From Agapetus fuscipes (Eukaryota; Arthropoda; Insecta; Trichoptera; Glossosomatidae), in NCBI GenBank assembly GCA_951799405.1, contig OX637359.1, positions 7,312,201 to 7,376,200 on the forward strand: a stretch of DNA of 64,000 nucleotides. The letters are read 5' to 3'. This document shows, in pieces, positions 23,400-33,949 of the stretch. The notes beneath the pieces were generated by a model that was given only the letters and a program-made list of their open reading frames with translations, did no database searches and was not told the origin of the DNA. Numbering within the stretch: the first letter of the stretch is position 1; each line of letters begins with the position of its first letter. The position numbers were made by a program, and so were the translations under genes.

Positions 23400-23613
23400 G
23401 GATTAGCAGAATAGCGCATCAGATGCGCTATTCTGCTAAATTCCTTACCACCTTAAGGCGACGAGCTGGCGATTCGTGTCCAAAACAAATTGGGAGCGCT
23501 AGCGCTTGCGAAAGAACTCCATAGATAAAAAATCACAGTACATCTTATTTTTGGACACGAATCGCCAGCTCGTCACCTTAGGTCGTAAGGAATTTAGCAG
23601 AATAGCACTTTTG
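23400..23613. mobile_element. palindromic MITE (TTCTGCTAAATTCCTTAC ends)
   Basis: Left arm GCTATTCTGCTAAATTCCTT with GACGAGCTGGCGATTCGTGT; right arm is the complement ending AGGAATTTAGCAGAATAGC. The centre holds GCGCTAGCGCTTGCGAAAGA. A disrupted relative lies at 45055-45382. Confidence 0.65.
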
Positions 23614-24065
23614 GTCTCCTTCGGCCTTGGGATGCTAAGAGTGTTGGTGCTTAATGGGGTTTGCATGGTCCTTTCAAATTATGTGGCCAGCCCACTAAAA
23701 ACTTGATTTGTCTCTATAAACAGATATAGGGGTAAAACCTCAGAGGTCATTCTAACAGTTTGCTTTGTGTTTGTTTATCTTTTGTGAAAAAATGACGACA
23801 CATTTCTAAAGAGTTATGCTTCAAAAATGTGATTTATGAGATAAAAATAATTTATAGCTCTGTTCAGGATTTTAAAAATAGTTGATGTTTATTTTTTACA
23901 TTTTTTTAATGATATTTTTAGCTTCAAGCAAAGACTAAGTAGGTACACAAGTGATTTAAGATTATGCAGTAATAATAAATAATAGTAGGTATATACCTAC
24001 TTACTCTTATTTTGGTTCTATCCTGTAAATTCAATAGGTATTGATTTATTTGGCGAGCATTGTTT

Positions 24066-24546
24066 TTGTGTAAATGGTTAAATCACTCCTTAAAATCAAC
24101 CTTGATGTATGGAAGTGAAGCCTGGACGGTGAGTGAAAGGGAAATTAGTAAAGTCCATACAGTAGAAATGGACTATCTAAGAAGTATGATTGGGAAAAAA
24201 CGAAGTGACAGAGTGAGGAATGATTTTGTAAGAGAAGAATGTGGTGTAAGGGAAAGTGTGAAAGTGAAGATTAAAAGAAGTATGTTAAGATGGTTCGGGC
24301 ATATGGAGAGAATGAGTGATGAAAGATTGACGAAGAAAGTATATGTTGCTAAAAGATGGATGTCGTGGTAGAGGAAGACCGAGAAAAGTATGGATGGATC
24401 AAATTTCTGAAATAGCGAAGGAATGGGATATCCAGAGTCATAATAAAAGGAGGACTTGCATGAAAAAGGTTATGACTCTGGATGAAATGAAAGAAGTGTG
24501 CAAGGACAGGAAGAAGTGGCGGCTAATCTGCAATGGTGATTTCTAA
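24066..24546 (+). pseudogene. LINE-A ORF2 C-terminal region
   Basis: Encodes LKSTLMYGSEAWTVSEREIS, LRWFGHMERMSDERLTKKVY, then after a frameshift near 24360 GRGRPRKVWMDQI and EMKEVCKDRKKWRLICNGDF with TAA. These are the standard C-terminal blocks of RTE/CR1-like non-LTR retrotransposon ORF2 proteins. It joins directly to the LINE-A 3' UTR and so identifies that repeat. The 5' end is truncated within a SINE-1 scrap at 24038-24075. Confidence 0.75.
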
Positions 24547-24896
24547 TGTTGGTGTATTAATTTGCTACATTTTTTGCATAGGAAATTTCTGACTTTTTTT
24601 GTATAGATTTCTTTGTAAGGTTTTGTTCTTTTATATATTTAAATGTAATTTTTTATTCATATTCCTTGACTTATAGGTTGGTATGAGGCTGACCACCCAT
24701 ACTGTAAAAAATGGTTCACTTTGCCAATGTTACCCCTGTTTCAGGGAAGGTCGGCAAAAGTTGTGGGGCTTATGTTCATTTGAGGTTTGGATTTTATTTG
24801 TAAGTACACATTCAGCATTTGTAAGCGCGAACTACACTTGTTGGTTTGTGGGCTTACATCTGAGAGCTTTAAATGAATATATCCTTGCAACTTAGA
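24547..24896 (+). mobile_element. LINE-A 3' UTR attached to its ORF2
   Basis: Reference copy for the family: about 110 bp AT-rich, then CCTTGACTTATAGGTTGGTA, TGTTTCAGGGAAGGTCGGCA and a CCTTGCAACTTAGATTA tail. Almost identical to 36045-36412. Confidence 0.75.
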
Positions 24897-25172
24897 TTAT
24901 TATTATTGTTATTATTATTATTAAGAGCACTCTGCGAGCTCGGTTGAAAGAGCAAATTCTCAATCAATTGCCATAAGACTGGATGGATCTTTGGTGTCTA
25001 GTATTTGGTAATGAATAAAAGGCATGCAATTTTTTTGTTTGATTGCTCAGAAAGAAGTTCCAAATTCAATGTTTCCACCTCATTGCACATGGGACAAATA
25101 AATGTTTTGTGCTTCACAAGGAATCAAACCTACCACCTTATAAATATTTGGGCGCTAACCGTTAGTGTACAG
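24897..25172 (-). mobile_element. SINE-1 copy, diverged
   Basis: A TTATTATTATTATTAAGAGCACTCTGCGAG segment (reverse-strand SINE-1 tail) with body; the head region near 25130-25172 is degenerate. Confidence 0.5.
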
Positions 25173-25693
25173 ATTGGTCTTAAATTAATTATGTTATTTA
25201 GATGAAATATACATAAGTAATTAATATTTTTTTGCAAGTAGGTGTAAAGATTATTTTTTCTTTTTATTAAAAAATCTTTTTTTTTTGTTTTCAACAAGAC
25301 TAGACACAACATTCAACATATTTGGATGTAGACTGTACAGGATTATACATAAGATCCATAGAAATTTCATAATTTTTACGTAAAATAGAGGCTTTTTAAA
25401 GTTTTTCTTTCGGCAAAGTACTTTTTCACAACAAAATATAAAACATTATACCAACCACTTCAAATCATGGAATATATTTTTACGTTTTCCCCATTATTTC
25501 AGAAAATCAACTTGACACTGGCGCTCACTAAGGAAAATCGCCATGACAAAGAAGAAAACAACACTACAATTTTGACGCATATTATTTATTATTGTAACAG
25601 CATGTACAAAGCACAATGATTTGATATTACAGTAATTAATCGTTATAGAATGCATTGACCATTGGTTTATCTAGATCGGGACACTAATAAGCA
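25173..25693. other. AT-rich DNA upstream of JKAMP
   Basis: No gene or repeat recognised. The JKAMP promoter and 5' UTR should lie here, but I see no TATA box or initiator that I would defend. Confidence 0.3.
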
Positions 25694-28600
25694 ATGTCTT
25701 CCCCGACTTGTCCCGGCTTGTATTGCGGGCGCGCCTTGGAAGGCCCCCCGGAGTATTTGAATTGGGGTTCCTGCGGTGCCTGCCCCCGGGGCTCCCGCGC
25801 CAACTACAGCAGCCACTGCGTGCCCTGCGAGGACGAGCCCCTGCTCTATGACTGGCTCTACTTGGGCTTCATGGCGCTGCTGGCTTTAGTGCTACATTGG
25901 TTCGTCATTGATTTGGTGTCGAAGACTACAAGGTATGAAATACGTCTGTACTTATTGATGATTAAAGTAATCTAATCAAATCTTATCTAAGTTGCAAAGA
26001 TATTGTGGTGCAGCGGTCCAGAAGATAAAAGAAAAGCAGATATCTGAAAACAGATATACCAAAAATTGTGTGTGCCCACCCCTAGTACTTAGTGGGCCCG
26101 AGTACAAAACTGGGAGTATAAAACCGCGTACGACGCGCTCCCGCCAGAGAGAAACGCCGAGACCACCGAGCGAGCAACATTTCCTGCGCTCCCGCCAAAA
26201 TACAACTTACCTTGCGCCTTCGCCTGGACATCGCAGCTTCACTACATCTTCACCTGGAAGACTCCCAAGACCTCGCCTGGAACAGACTTGAGGCAACCGT
26301 CTCCTACAGCACACTGCTCATATGACAACTCAAAGGTCCTTCTTAGGACCACTCTTATGTTTCCTCAAAAGTTATTTGTTTTTCTCCTGCTCACAACAAA
26401 AGTTCCTTGTTAGGGCCAATCAGAACTTACTCAAAAGTTACAGGTTTCCTTCCTAATTGTCAACTTTCAGATTTCCTTTCCTTCCCCCACTTCAAGCATC
26501 AAGCATCCTGCTCGCCTCACAAGCACGTCGGTCTGTGGACCACACAACTCCTCCAAAATATGAAACATTGGTGATTCACATTATGTGCATTTTCAGAAGC
26601 AAAACGTATAAGTTCGCACTTGTACATATGCCGCATGTCAAATGAACACACACCTTGCAACCTTTTGCCGACCTTCCCTGAAACAGGGGTGATATTGGCA
26701 AAGTGAACCATTTTCTACAGCGTGAGTGGTCAGCCACATACTAAGTAAACTTAGTGGAATATCTGGCTAAATGCTTCACGCACTAACCAGTTTGTATTCC
26801 AGTGGGATTTCGGACTCTTAACGGAAGGTTGTGTGTTTGAATCCCGACAAAGCACAACAAAAAATATACCATTTCTATTTTCAAGTGTGCTCTTCGCTGG
26901 GTTAAGAAATTCGTAAACCTTTACCAATGACCAGTCACCAATGATCCATCCAGCCCAACAGCAATTGGGTCTCGCTTGAGAATTGGCGCTTTGTAGCGAC
27001 GACCAAGCTTGTAAAAAGTCCGGTCCATAGATGAGTTGGTAGAGTGCTTGCATTTCATGCTGAGAGCTCGGGTTGGATCCCCACCGAGGGTGTCAGAAAT
27101 GATTTTCCGAATCGGTTTACAAACCCAAAATAAATACCAGCTAGGTTTACTCAGCCTTCACAAAAAATGAGAACCAGCCCCCTCGGCAGTATGAAACCCC
27201 CACTTCAACTGAAGTGTTTGACGTGAGGATTATTCTGTGAAATAATAAGTATTGGTCCTAACAAAGTGCTCACTCCTGCAATAAGTTTGAGAAGTACAGT
27301 CGTCCTGTTTGCATGCTTCCAGCTTGAATCGCAACGTGCTGAGCATGCACCTGTGCGCCCTGCTGGAGGTGGTGTGCGCGTGCGTGTGCGCGCTGCTGCT
27401 TGTGGAGCCCGTGGGCAGCCTGCGGGTGCTCGCCTGCTCCCCGCGCGCGCTAGCGGACTGGTACACGCTGCTGCACAACCCCACGCCCAACTACCAGCAC
27501 ACGCTGCACTGCACGCAGGAGGCTGTCTACCCCATGTGAGTGACATGTTGCGGATTACACTGAACAATAATGAATTTGTTAAATGAACACTGATAGGCTA
27601 TTCCCATGTATTTTGACCTGCTGATCACAAATCTGCAATCAAAAATGTTCCATCACCCACAGATTTCCCGTAATCAAATTTTCAGTTTTTCATGTTTTTG
27701 TAAGAAAAGAATGTGGTCTAAGAGAAAGTGTGAAAGTAAAGATTAAAAGAAGTTTGTTAAGATGGTTTGGGCATATGGGGAGAATGAATGATGAAAGAGT
27801 GACGAAGAAAGTATATGTTGCAAGACTCGATGGATGTCGTGGTAGAGGAAAACCGAGAAAGGTATGGATGGACCAAATTTACGAAATTACGAATTAATAG
27901 AATATCCAGAGTTATAATAAAAGGAGAGTCTGTATGAAGAAGGTTATGACTCTGGAGGAAATGAAAGAAGTGTGTCAGGACAGAAAGAAATGGCGGTTAA
28001 TCTGTGATGTTGGCGGCTAGGGTTTTTTAAATTAAAATTTGTTTTCTGTTAGTTTTTGATGTCCATACATGTTATAATTTGTTGATTTTAAAAATGTAAT
28101 TTGCTGTGTATGTTCCTTGACTTATAGGTTGGTATGCGGCTGACCACCCATGCTGTAGAAAATGGTTCACTTTGCCAATGTCACCCCTGTTTCAGGGAAG
28201 GTCGGCAGGAGTTACAGGGTGTATGTTTATTTGAGATTCGGGTTTTTATATTGTAGGATAACATGCGGCATGTTTATGCGCGAACTTAAACATGTCTGTT
28301 TTGTGAAAATGCATGTAATGTGAATCTCTAATGTTACTTATATTTTGCAACTTAGTTTAGATTAGATTAGATCATAAATATTGATATATATACAAGGATA
28401 ATTTATTTATAAGGTACACATAATTGAAGAGCGCCTATTTTGTGTGTGTCACACCTCAAGGGCCCTCTCAAATCACGGATAAGATTTTTTGTAAAGATGC
28501 GTCTTTAGTGCTCCTTTAAAGATACCAACAGTTTCTGCCTTCCTCACATTAGGTGGTAGTCTGTTCCACTCCATTGGGCCCGCAAACCGGAAAGCACGGT

Positions 28601-31600
28601 CCCCAAAATTAGTGAATGTCTGACGTGACGGCTGGACTAATGGCGGTATTCTCCATTGTCATCTAACTTTAATCTCCGCTTAATTTTAGCTAAGGAAGCA
28701 TTTCTAGTAAGTATCGAAATAGGCGGGACAAAAAATTGTCGTTGTTTTTAAAAATATGTTTCTTATACTTTATGGCCTTAGTAAATAGGTGAAATTAATG
28801 GGAAAAATCAAGCATGTTAACTGATTTTTTACCTAAATTTCAAAGTTAAAATTTTTTATATACCTACTTAACTTTTAAAAAATGACACCACAAATAAATA
28901 TTTAAAAAAACTCATATTTTGTAGTTCTAATTTTGTTGTTTCATATTTTGGAAATAGTTTTGTTCTTTATAACATTAGAATGATACAGTGTCTACAAAGT
29001 CTATGAATAATATTTCAGATAATGTCAACAGTTATTAACCTTTTGGATTCTGAATTTATTTGCTACATACGCACCGCCAGAACGGAATACTTTTTTGAGG
29101 TTATTTTTTTACACATAAATTGATTTCCTACCTTAATTACTTGATATAACTTTGAAATTTATAAAAAAGTATATTCATTAGTTATCCAGGAACACAAATC
29201 ACAAACTTTCAACACATGTTTTCACTTGTTGTTTTATATAAAAACAAGTAAATCACAATAATATTATTAAAAAATATATATTATACGCACATTCCATAAC
29301 TAGATTTTATACCCATTAGGTTTTAAACAATTTTTTTACTCACTTAAATACTCGTCACTAAAGAAAAAAATACATTAGTTATTTTACAAAAAAACAAAAA
29401 ACGTTAACAGTTATACCTATCTGAATAGAGTATACTTGCCTGGATTTTGTTTATAAACATTGGTACACACGCGCGGGACGAGAGATCGAGCTGTTCTGAC
29501 GAAATACTTGAGAAAGAATATTTTCAAAATATGTATAATATGAGATTATATTAGTGTACCTATAATGTAAGCAACAAAAAAGTTTGAAAAATTTGAACAC
29601 CGACGTCAGGGAAGCTTTAAACTTCGATGACATGCATAGATGCCAGCCGCACTGTATGCAAGTTACGTCATGACATCTATGCATGCCAGCCGCAGCCAAA
29701 GGGTTAAGATAATATGAAAAAACTGAAACTAATTAATTAATTAAATTCTTGAAAACAGTTTTTTCATATTACCTCAAAAACTGTTGACATTATCTGAAAT
29801 ATTATTCATAGACTTTGTAGACATTGTATCATTCTAATTTTATAAAGAACAAAAATATTTCCAAAATATGAAATAACAAAATTAGAACTACAAAATATGA
29901 AAAAAATGAGTTTTTTTAAAAAAAAAAATTGTGGTGTCATTTTTTAAGTTATATAAAAAAAATTAACTGTAAAATTTAAGTAAACAATCAGTTAACATGC
30001 TTGATTTTTCCCATTAATTTCACTTATTTACTAAGGCCATAAAGTATAAGAAACATATGTTTTAAAATGTCAATTTTTTGTAACCGGTCTATTTCTATAC
30101 TTACTTGCAGATGCTTCCTTAGCTGAGCTAAGCCTGCAGATGTCAATGGAGAATACCGGCATAAGTCAACCACCCCACACCCTGCAGATCTGAGAGTTTG
30201 ACGTCTCAAATCTATCTCAATAGCTGAGAACATGTCAGACAGATGAAGGAGCCGTACCATTGACAGCTTTGTACACCATCAGACAAACACGGTAGACCAC
30301 CCTCTCCGGAAAACGAAGCCAATGCAGTTTTTTCAACAATGGAGTAATATGATTAAATTTGGACATCCGGGGGGGGGGGGGGTAGGCACGCGATTTTCAA
30401 AGTTTGTAGACCCCCTCTTACGACTTGTAGACCCCCATTTTTATGTTGATGATGATTTCTTTATCAGCGCCGTTTCGTAACTCAATGTCACTCCAAGGGC
30501 GCTTACGTCAATATAGACCCCCATCGAGTATCCGTAGACCCCCAGGGGTCGATATCGACCACTTTGGGAATCACTGCTCTAACCTATAAATTATTATTAT
30601 TATTATTACTGTGTCGATTTAAAGATAGTTAAACAGATTTTACACTTAATCCTTTCTTTAAATTTTAAGCCAGTAAAGCTGGTCTCTCCATGTAGGGGTA
30701 ATGGAAGCACTAATTTTTAAATTATATATTAGACATGCTCCCATATTGAGCACAGATTGAGGTCTGTTCAACTGCACACACGGTAGGCCACTCGCTCCCC
30801 CAGTTCTTGTTTACCGTATACGCCAATCTTGTCAAACATGACTTGTTCATGCAGTTGTCTTATGAATCAAATTCTACACAATCTGAGCTAAGAAAAACCG
30901 TAAAACTCGATAATGTGAGAGTTCTTTTAAATATTTTTAAAATAAATTTCTTGTTTTTATAAGACACATTGGTCCAGTACACATGCAAACATTGCTCATG
31001 TAAAATTTTCTCAATGGCGTATACGACAAACAAGAACTAAGGCAGCGCACTGTATATTCCAAGTAAATATGTATTATGTTTTAGAGTAAATGTATACGTA
31101 CATTTGTTGTGGTTTGTCAGGTACACGCTGGTGCTGGTGCTGTACGGGCTGTGCGTGGTGTTCCTGATGCTGTTCCGCTGCGTGCTGCTGCAGCGCGTGC
31201 TGCCCCGGCGCTCCACGCGCGCCATCTACAGCGCACTCTACTTCCTGCCCATCCTCATCCTCATACACGCCGTGTGCGCGGGACTCATATGTGAGACAAA
31301 CCAACTATTCTATTCATTCATAGTATAGGTCTGCAGCCATAGATGTTGATTAAAGGAAAGGTGTCTGGTCGAGCTCAGTTGGTAGAGTGCTTGCATTCCA
31401 TGTTGAGAGCTCGGGTTCGAACTCCACCAAGGTGAGGGGTCAGAAATGATTTCCCGTTAGTGTTTATTTCAAAAACCGCAAAAAAAAAAAACGCAACGCA
31501 ACTAAGCTACACATATAGTGTAACTTCTTGCCGCGTTATCCCCGAAGGGGTCGCATGTGGCGAGTTGAGCCTATTTATTTTTACAGGTAAGGGGGCCGGC

Positions 31601-33090
31601 CTTACGCCATCCACTTCAGTTGAAGTGGAGGTTTCCCAGCTCCCGAGAGTGCTGGTACTCATTTCTTGTGAAGGCTGAGTAAACCTTGCCGGTATTTTAT
31701 TTTGGGGTTTGAAATAAACACCGAAACGGGAAATCATTTCTGACACCCTCGGTGGGATTCGAACCCGAGCTTTCGGCATGGAATGCAAGCACTCTACCAC
31801 CTGAGCTATCGACCGGACAAAAAACCCTAAAATAAAATACCGGCAAGGCTTACTCGGCTTTTACAAGAAATGAGTACCAGCCCCCTCGGGAGCTGGGAAT
31901 CTCCTCACTTCAACTAAAGTTGTTGGCTTAAGGCCGGTCCCCTTTACTGTAAAAATAAATAGATTCCACTTGCTACACGCAAAATCCTTTGGGGATAATA
32001 CGGCAAGAAATTACACCATATTAAAAAAAAAATTAAATTAGGCTGATTTATTTGGTGAGCGCTGTTTTTGTGTGTATCACACCTCAAGAGCCCTCTGCGA
32101 GCTTGGTCGTCGCTGTAGAAAGCGCCAATTCTCAAGCAACACCCAGTTGTTGTAAGGCTGGATGGACCTTTTGATGACCGGTCTTTGGTAAAGGTTTATG
32201 AATTTTTCAACCCAGCGAAGAGCAAATTTGAAAATAAAAATGGTATATTTTTTGTTCTCCGCCGGGATTCGAACCCGCGACCTTCCAGTTACGAGTCCGA
32301 AGTGCTACCACCTGGACTACGGACCGGTCGACCGGACCATATGTGTAACTTAGCTGCGTTGCGTTTGTAAAAGATGGTAAAATGATGAAAGCAGGAAATG
32401 AATGTGTGGGAATGGATGCTTGAATTCTGTAAGCTTTGTGTGAAAGCTGAAATGGTACTAATAGATTGGAAGAAGGCAGTCATTGTCCTTATTTACAAAG
32501 GTAAGGGACACAGGAAAACCTGTCAGAACTTAAGTCTACTTTGTATACCAGGGAAGGTTTTTTGTAAGGTGATTATTAAGAATGTTGTGCTGACTACTAG
32601 TGGAAAGGTTTCCAATGTGCAGTCCAGTTTAATGACAGGGGCTGCTGCGTTGATCAGATTTTCACTCTCACAATATCTTGTTAAAAAAACAATTGTCGGT
32701 GAGGGGAAGCTGTTTGAGGCCTTTGTAGATCTGGAAAAGGATTTCAACTCAAAATCAGACAGCTTTTTAATTTGAATATTACATTTGTTGTCAGATTACT
32801 CCTTCCCGTACATCATAATAATCCTCTCCATGATGTCGTCGGCCTCTCACTTCGCCATCAAGCTGGACCAGACCATCCCGTCCCTGCTGAAGACCTCGGT
32901 GACTGATGTGAGGAACGTGGTGATCCTCGTGGGCCACTGGCTCCTGCATGCTTACGGCATCATCTCCATCACGGGGCTCAAGGACGCGGCGCTCAACTGG
33001 GGCCTCCTGGCCCTCGTGCCGGCCCCCGCGACCTTCTATATACTCACCGCGCAGTTCACGGATCCGTTCCTGTTTTCTGTGTCATTATAA
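25694..33090 (+). CDS. JKAMP: JKAMP: JNK1-associated membrane protein, 4 exons, 305 aa
   Basis: In mammals an ER multipass protein that binds JNK1 and recruits proteasomes and RNF5/gp78 complexes for ER-associated degradation. Exons: 25694-25932, 27323-27535, 31121-31290, 32795-33090; all GT-AG with matching phases (junction codons AG|C, AT|G, T|AT). The N-terminus (residues 1-50) has the family's Cys-rich lumenal head CPGLYCGR...CGACPRG...CVPCEDEP. About seven hydrophobic segments follow, first near 57-77 (LGFMALLALVLHWFVI), and the conserved C-terminal part YYSFPYIIIILSMMSSASHF...VVILVGHWLLHAYGI...FYILTAQFTDPFLF. Length fits the family (about 310 aa). Exons 2-4 are very GC-rich at third positions against AT-rich introns full of repeats. 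A hAT MITE starts 21 bp after the stop. Confidence 0.92.
25976..26747 (-). mobile_element. LINE-A 3' UTR copy split by an insertion
   Basis: The tail TCTTATCTAAGTTGCAAAGA (25981-26000) and the rest of the reverse-strand LINE-A 3' UTR (about 26563-26747) are separated by about 550 bp of foreign sequence. Other copies are continuous at this point (compare 41396-41430). Confidence 0.6.
26004..26555 (+). mobile_element. probable solo LTR
   Basis: Fills the gap in the LINE-A copy. It starts TGTGGTGCAGCGG and ends near ACTCCTCCA, the TG...CA form of an LTR. A TATA box (GAGTATAAAACCGCG, about 26115) is followed by a GC-rich stretch. The AT-rich flanks are similar (GATAT / AATAT), but the 4-5 bp duplication is not exact. 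No internal retrovirus-like sequence is present. Confidence 0.4.
26800..27012 (+). mobile_element. SINE-1 copy, head partly lost
   Basis: GGAAGGTTGTGTGTTTGAAT (B-box region) through GCAATTGGGTCTCGCTTGAG and GACGACCAAGCTTG. Interrupted at its 3' end by the SINE-2 that follows. Confidence 0.65.
27013..27225 (+). mobile_element. SINE-2 copy, 3'-truncated
   Basis: Head with GAGTTGGTAGAGTGCTTGC and GGTTGGATCCCCACCGAGG, body GTCAGAAATGATTTTCCG, cut near GTTTGACGTGAGG before the usual end. Upstream of JKAMP exon 2. Confidence 0.65.
27690..28372 (+). mobile_element. LINE-A copy: ORF2 end plus 3' UTR
   Basis: Encodes remnants of VRESVKVKIKRSLLRWFGHM, GRGKPRKVWMDQI and EMKEVCQDRKKWRLICDVGG, then the 3' UTR with the CCCCTGTTTCAGGGAAGGTC block and a TTAGTTTAGATTAGATTAG tail. 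5'-truncated, with stops in frame. In JKAMP intron 2. Confidence 0.7.
28430..28650 (-). pseudogene. LINE-B ORF2 C-terminus and 3' tail
   Basis: Read on -: FTNFGDRAFRFAGPMEWNRL, PPNVRKAETVGIFKGALKTH, then a stop and GAGAGGGCCCTTGAGGTGTG with ACACACACAAAATAGGCGCTC. The DRAF..AGP..WN.LP...FK..LKTHL block is the classic end of CR1/L2/Jockey-type ORF2. The 3' tail is the one SINE-1 carries. Its upstream half lies at 30080-30345, beyond a large insertion. Confidence 0.65.
28651..30170. repeat. long palindromic (foldback) element inserted in LINE-B
   Basis: Ends GGCGGTATTCTCCATTG and CAATGGAGAATACCGGC are inverted. Arms then run in parallel over hundreds of bases (TAGCTAAGGAAGCAT; ATGTTTCTTATACTTTATGGCC; GACATTATCTGAAATATTATTC), meeting near 29740 around a TTAATTAATTAA loop. 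The left arm is split by the piggyBac-like MITE at 29039-29703; without it each arm is several hundred bp. No ORF. Confidence 0.65.
29039..29703. mobile_element. piggyBac-like MITE at TTAA
   Basis: Flanked by TTAA on both sides (29035-29038, 29704-29707). Termini CCTTTTGGATTC and, reversed, CCCTTTGGCTGCGG begin like piggyBac ends. The right subterminal region repeats CATGCATAGATGCCAGCCGC and CATCTATGCATGCCAGCCGC. No transposase. Confidence 0.7.
30080..30350 (-). pseudogene. LINE-B ORF2, upstream portion
   Basis: Read on -: HITPLLKKLHWLRFPERVVY, RVCLMVYKAVNGTAPSS, then LSDMFSAIEIDLRRQTLRSA. The HWL...RI.YKL.L..YK...G.AP.YL motif is typical of CR1/Jockey ORF2 just before the WN.LP block, which here lies at 28430-28650. 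The two halves were joined before the palindrome inserted. Confidence 0.6.
30365..30590. mobile_element. hAT terminal fragment
   Basis: Ends GACCACTTTGGGAATCACTGCTCTA; reversed, CAGTGATTCCCAAAGTGGTC is a hAT/Charlie-type terminus. The interior repeats GTAGACCCCC. The left end is lost at a G-run near 30370. Confidence 0.5.
30789..31052. mobile_element. MITE-C, full-length, beside JKAMP exon 3
   Basis: CACTCGCTCCCCCAGTTCTT at the left and CTAAGGCAGCGCACTG at the right are the inverted ends of 10539-10803. Ends 68 bp before exon 3. Confidence 0.65.
31363..31475 (+). mobile_element. SINE-2 head, truncated
   Basis: GAGCTCAGTTGGTAGAGTGC and GGTTCGAACTCCACC, then GTCAGAAATGATTTCCCG, ending at an A-run near 31475 where an opposite-strand copy begins. 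Confidence 0.65.
31490..31817 (-). mobile_element. SINE-2, full-length, opposite strand
   Basis: Reverse complement of SINE-2 from the CGCAACGCAACTAAGC end to the GGTGGGATTCGAACCCGAGC B box and CTACCACCTGAGCTAT A box. Forms an inverted pair with 31363-31475. Confidence 0.75.
31818..32030 (+). mobile_element. SINE-2 body and 3' end, headless
   Basis: AAATACCGGCAAGGCTTACT through GATAATACGGCAAGAAATTA. Third SINE-2 segment in 700 bp. Confidence 0.65.
32036..32337 (-). mobile_element. SINE-1, full-length
   Basis: Reverse strand: head with TAGTCCAGGTGGTAGCAC and GGTTCGAATCCCGGCG, body, CAGAGGGCTCTTGAGGTGTG tail and ACAGCGCTCACCAAATAAAT end. Near the consensus of the copies in this window. Confidence 0.8.
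32398..32775 (+). pseudogene. LINE reverse-transcriptase fragment
   Basis: Encodes WKKAVIVLIYKGKGHRK, CIPGKVFCKVIIKNV and KLFEAFVDLEKDFNSK, matching RT blocks usually written W..A.VVPLYKGKG, ISLLS.PGKVY and LYAAFVDLEKAYD. The YRGISLL and GFRxGRGC blocks are degraded. It ends about 20 bp before the acceptor of JKAMP exon 4, inside the intron. Possibly LINE-A. Confidence 0.6.
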
Positions 33091-33110
33091 GCTTCCAAAT
33101 GACTCATGAA

Positions 33111-33687
33111 CATTGACTTATGATATCTGTGGACTAGAAATTATTTTAACAAAATAGACATATATCTGTCTCGGCTTACTTACGAAAATGGTCATTAGTA
33201 AGAAAGAGAACTAAGAACTTCACACGTCCATATGTACAAAAAACTCAACAGGACGATAAAAAAATTCTTGAATGTTGGTACCATTGCAAATAATAGCTGC
33301 CGACTATACAGGAAATAGCTAGAGTTGACAGATAACACGCATTATAAATATTGTGATTGCCAAAATTGGTGTCAATATTTCATATTTTCAAGGTGTATAT
33401 TCATATTTTAACTTTATCACTCATTTAATTATAACTATTGTGATAGTTAATGCGTAATATTTGTAATTGTTGCCGCCGTACATTGGGGGCACCACTGCAA
33501 CGTTTGACAGGAGAGGAACGCAAGTGGGAGCAAGTATGTATCAATTCATTATGTTAGTTTCCGCTCCCCTATGCTATTACTCAATGACTACACCACTGCA
33601 ACGTTTGACAGGACTGAGACAAATGTGGGCTATAGTATTTATCAATGCAGTAAGTTAGTTTCTGCTCCTATATGTTGTTACTCAATG
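33111..33687. mobile_element. hAT-type MITE (CATTGA family) in the JKAMP 3' UTR
   Basis: Starts CATTGACTTATG, ends ACTCAATG. Perfect 8-bp direct repeats CTCATGAA flank it at 33103-33110 and 33688-33695. It begins 21 bp after the JKAMP stop, so the transcript probably reads through it. The last 150 bp repeat an internal GTTTGACAGGA...CTCAATG segment. Confidence 0.8.
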
Positions 33688-33949
33688 CTCATGAAAGCCG
33701 GCTGGCTTCAAAGAAATAATTGAAAGCAACTAAAGTTCTCTGTATCTAACTTGTATATTTTTACATGGCTAGTCACGTATTGCACCCTCCGTGTGACTAG
33801 ACTAGAATGAAGTGTATTATTATATAATGTATAATTTATTCAATAAAGGAATGTATCAGAAAATGGAATACATACTAAACAGAATCTAATACTAAGTATA
33901 AGGAGTTAGAAAATATGAATTGTTGATTTAAATAAGGTACTTTTTTACT

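Noticed and set aside
31074..31304. Minus-strand open frames rich in His/Gln across JKAMP exon 3, and similar ones over exon 2
   Set aside because: They are shadows of GC-rich JKAMP codons on the other strand; phases and acceptor/donor sites support the + gene.
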